Assembly (NCBI GenBank): GCA_049999805.1
Contig: JBNGIO010006230.1
Span: forward strand, 244,200-284,768
Direction of reading: 5' to 3'
Source: Folioceros fuciformis
Taxonomy: Eukaryota; Anthocerotophyta; Anthocerotopsida; Anthocerotales
DNA: 40,569 nt
Below the pieces are notes generated by a model, which saw nothing but the letters and a program-made list of their open reading frames with translations, ran no database searches and was not told where the DNA came from. Both the position numbers and the translations under genes were made by a program. This document shows, in pieces, positions 39,961 to 40,569 of this stretch; positions within the stretch are counted from its first letter, which is position 1; every line of letters begins with the position of its first letter.

Positions 39961-40569
39961 GGCCTACAAATTGCATTGGCTGAGACCCAAATTGTGGCAA
40001 ACTGATGACTGTTCACCACGCGGGTGTGAAGTGTGATGCAAGAAATCAACCAGCCCCAGAAACCGCACGAGCAAGATGATACCTTGACACATGGTCAAGG
40101 TTCATGGATGAAGGTGGCCTTAACAAAGCAGGAAGTCCGGACCTCCTTTCACGTGCAAGGCGCGTTGTACCTTGGGAAAGGGTCTTCCTTTTCTGAAACT
40201 TGAAGAAACGGCTTCGGCAATTTCCCATACATTCATGGGTACGAAGAAAGGTAATCGATGAGCAGCGGGTATCGCTACTGTGCGAGAGCACAGTGGAAAG
40301 CGACAAGACGAGGCGACGAGACAACAACCACCTCGCAGCAATGTGCCAAGTTCAAGCACACACGGAATCTCAAAACAGATACTCGACACCAGTCGGACAA
40401 TGACTGAAAAAGCCGAGATGCGTTGCACTTATTCAAAACAAGAGGTCAGGGGAAGACGCTCCCGCACCGAGACACGGCCTAAACGCCAAATGTGTCAGCC
40501 ATGGCAGACAACGGCGACGGTGAATCAGAAGGCCACCTCAACACGCTTATCGCCAGGATCCAATAGCAT
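39961..40569 (-). promoter_or_regulatory. 5' flank of GGH, probable promoter
   Basis: Upstream of the GGH start on the minus strand. No other gene is recognised. The overlapping frames at 40046-40428 are on both strands and lack protein-like features. No distinctive regulatory element can be named from sequence alone. Confidence 0.4.

Noticed and set aside
40046-40428. Minus-strand frames upstream of GGH
   Set aside because: They overlap each other in different frames, are low in protein-like features, and lie where the GGH promoter is expected.

Overview
The window reads as nuclear DNA of a plant (streptophyte). It has spliced genes with GT-AG introns of roughly 55-200 bp, an alpha-expansin, a vacuolar-type gamma-glutamyl hydrolase, a TFIIF beta subunit gene, a Pol III tRNA gene and a dense nest of Ty1/copia LTR retrotransposons primed by initiator tRNA-Met. 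The short introns would suit a seed-free lineage such as a lycophyte, but I cannot assign a species from sequence alone.

Layout. 1-2.5 kb: minisatellites around a badly decayed copia remnant. 3.4-6.2 kb: copy A of a duplicated segment holding a complete six-exon TFIIF-beta gene on the minus strand. 6.96-23.9 kb: a three-deep retrotransposon nest. Copia A (+) is split inside its gag zinc knuckle by Copia B (+), and Copia B is split in its leader by Copia C (-). Each has two LTRs, a primer-binding site and exactly matching 5-bp target duplications. LTR divergence counted by eye falls from the outer element to the inner one. 25.05-30.31 kb: Copia D (-), which itself carries a probable solo LTR in its RT region. 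30.4-33.2 kb: copy B of the duplicated segment with a second complete TFIIF-beta gene. Its flank preserves the uninterrupted sites into which A and D inserted in copy A. 33.74 kb: tRNA-Leu(CAA). 34.5-35.3 kb: an unrecognised two-exon gene for a C-terminally anchored membrane protein. 36.06-37.41 kb: an alpha-expansin with an unusual Lys/Pro-rich N-terminal domain. 37.9-40.0 kb: a nine-exon gamma-glutamyl hydrolase, convergent with the expansin.

How it fits together. An ancestral TFIIF-beta gene with its 5' flank was duplicated in direct orientation. Insertions then spread the two copies about 27 kb apart, yet both keep all six exons, phases and splice sites. All four copia elements are dead: they carry premature stops (many TAG where glutamine is plausible), frameshifts and altered catalytic motifs. 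The right-hand third is ordinary gene space. Two assembly gaps (10 N and 100 N) lie in the window, and the 10-N gap looks like an unmerged overlap.
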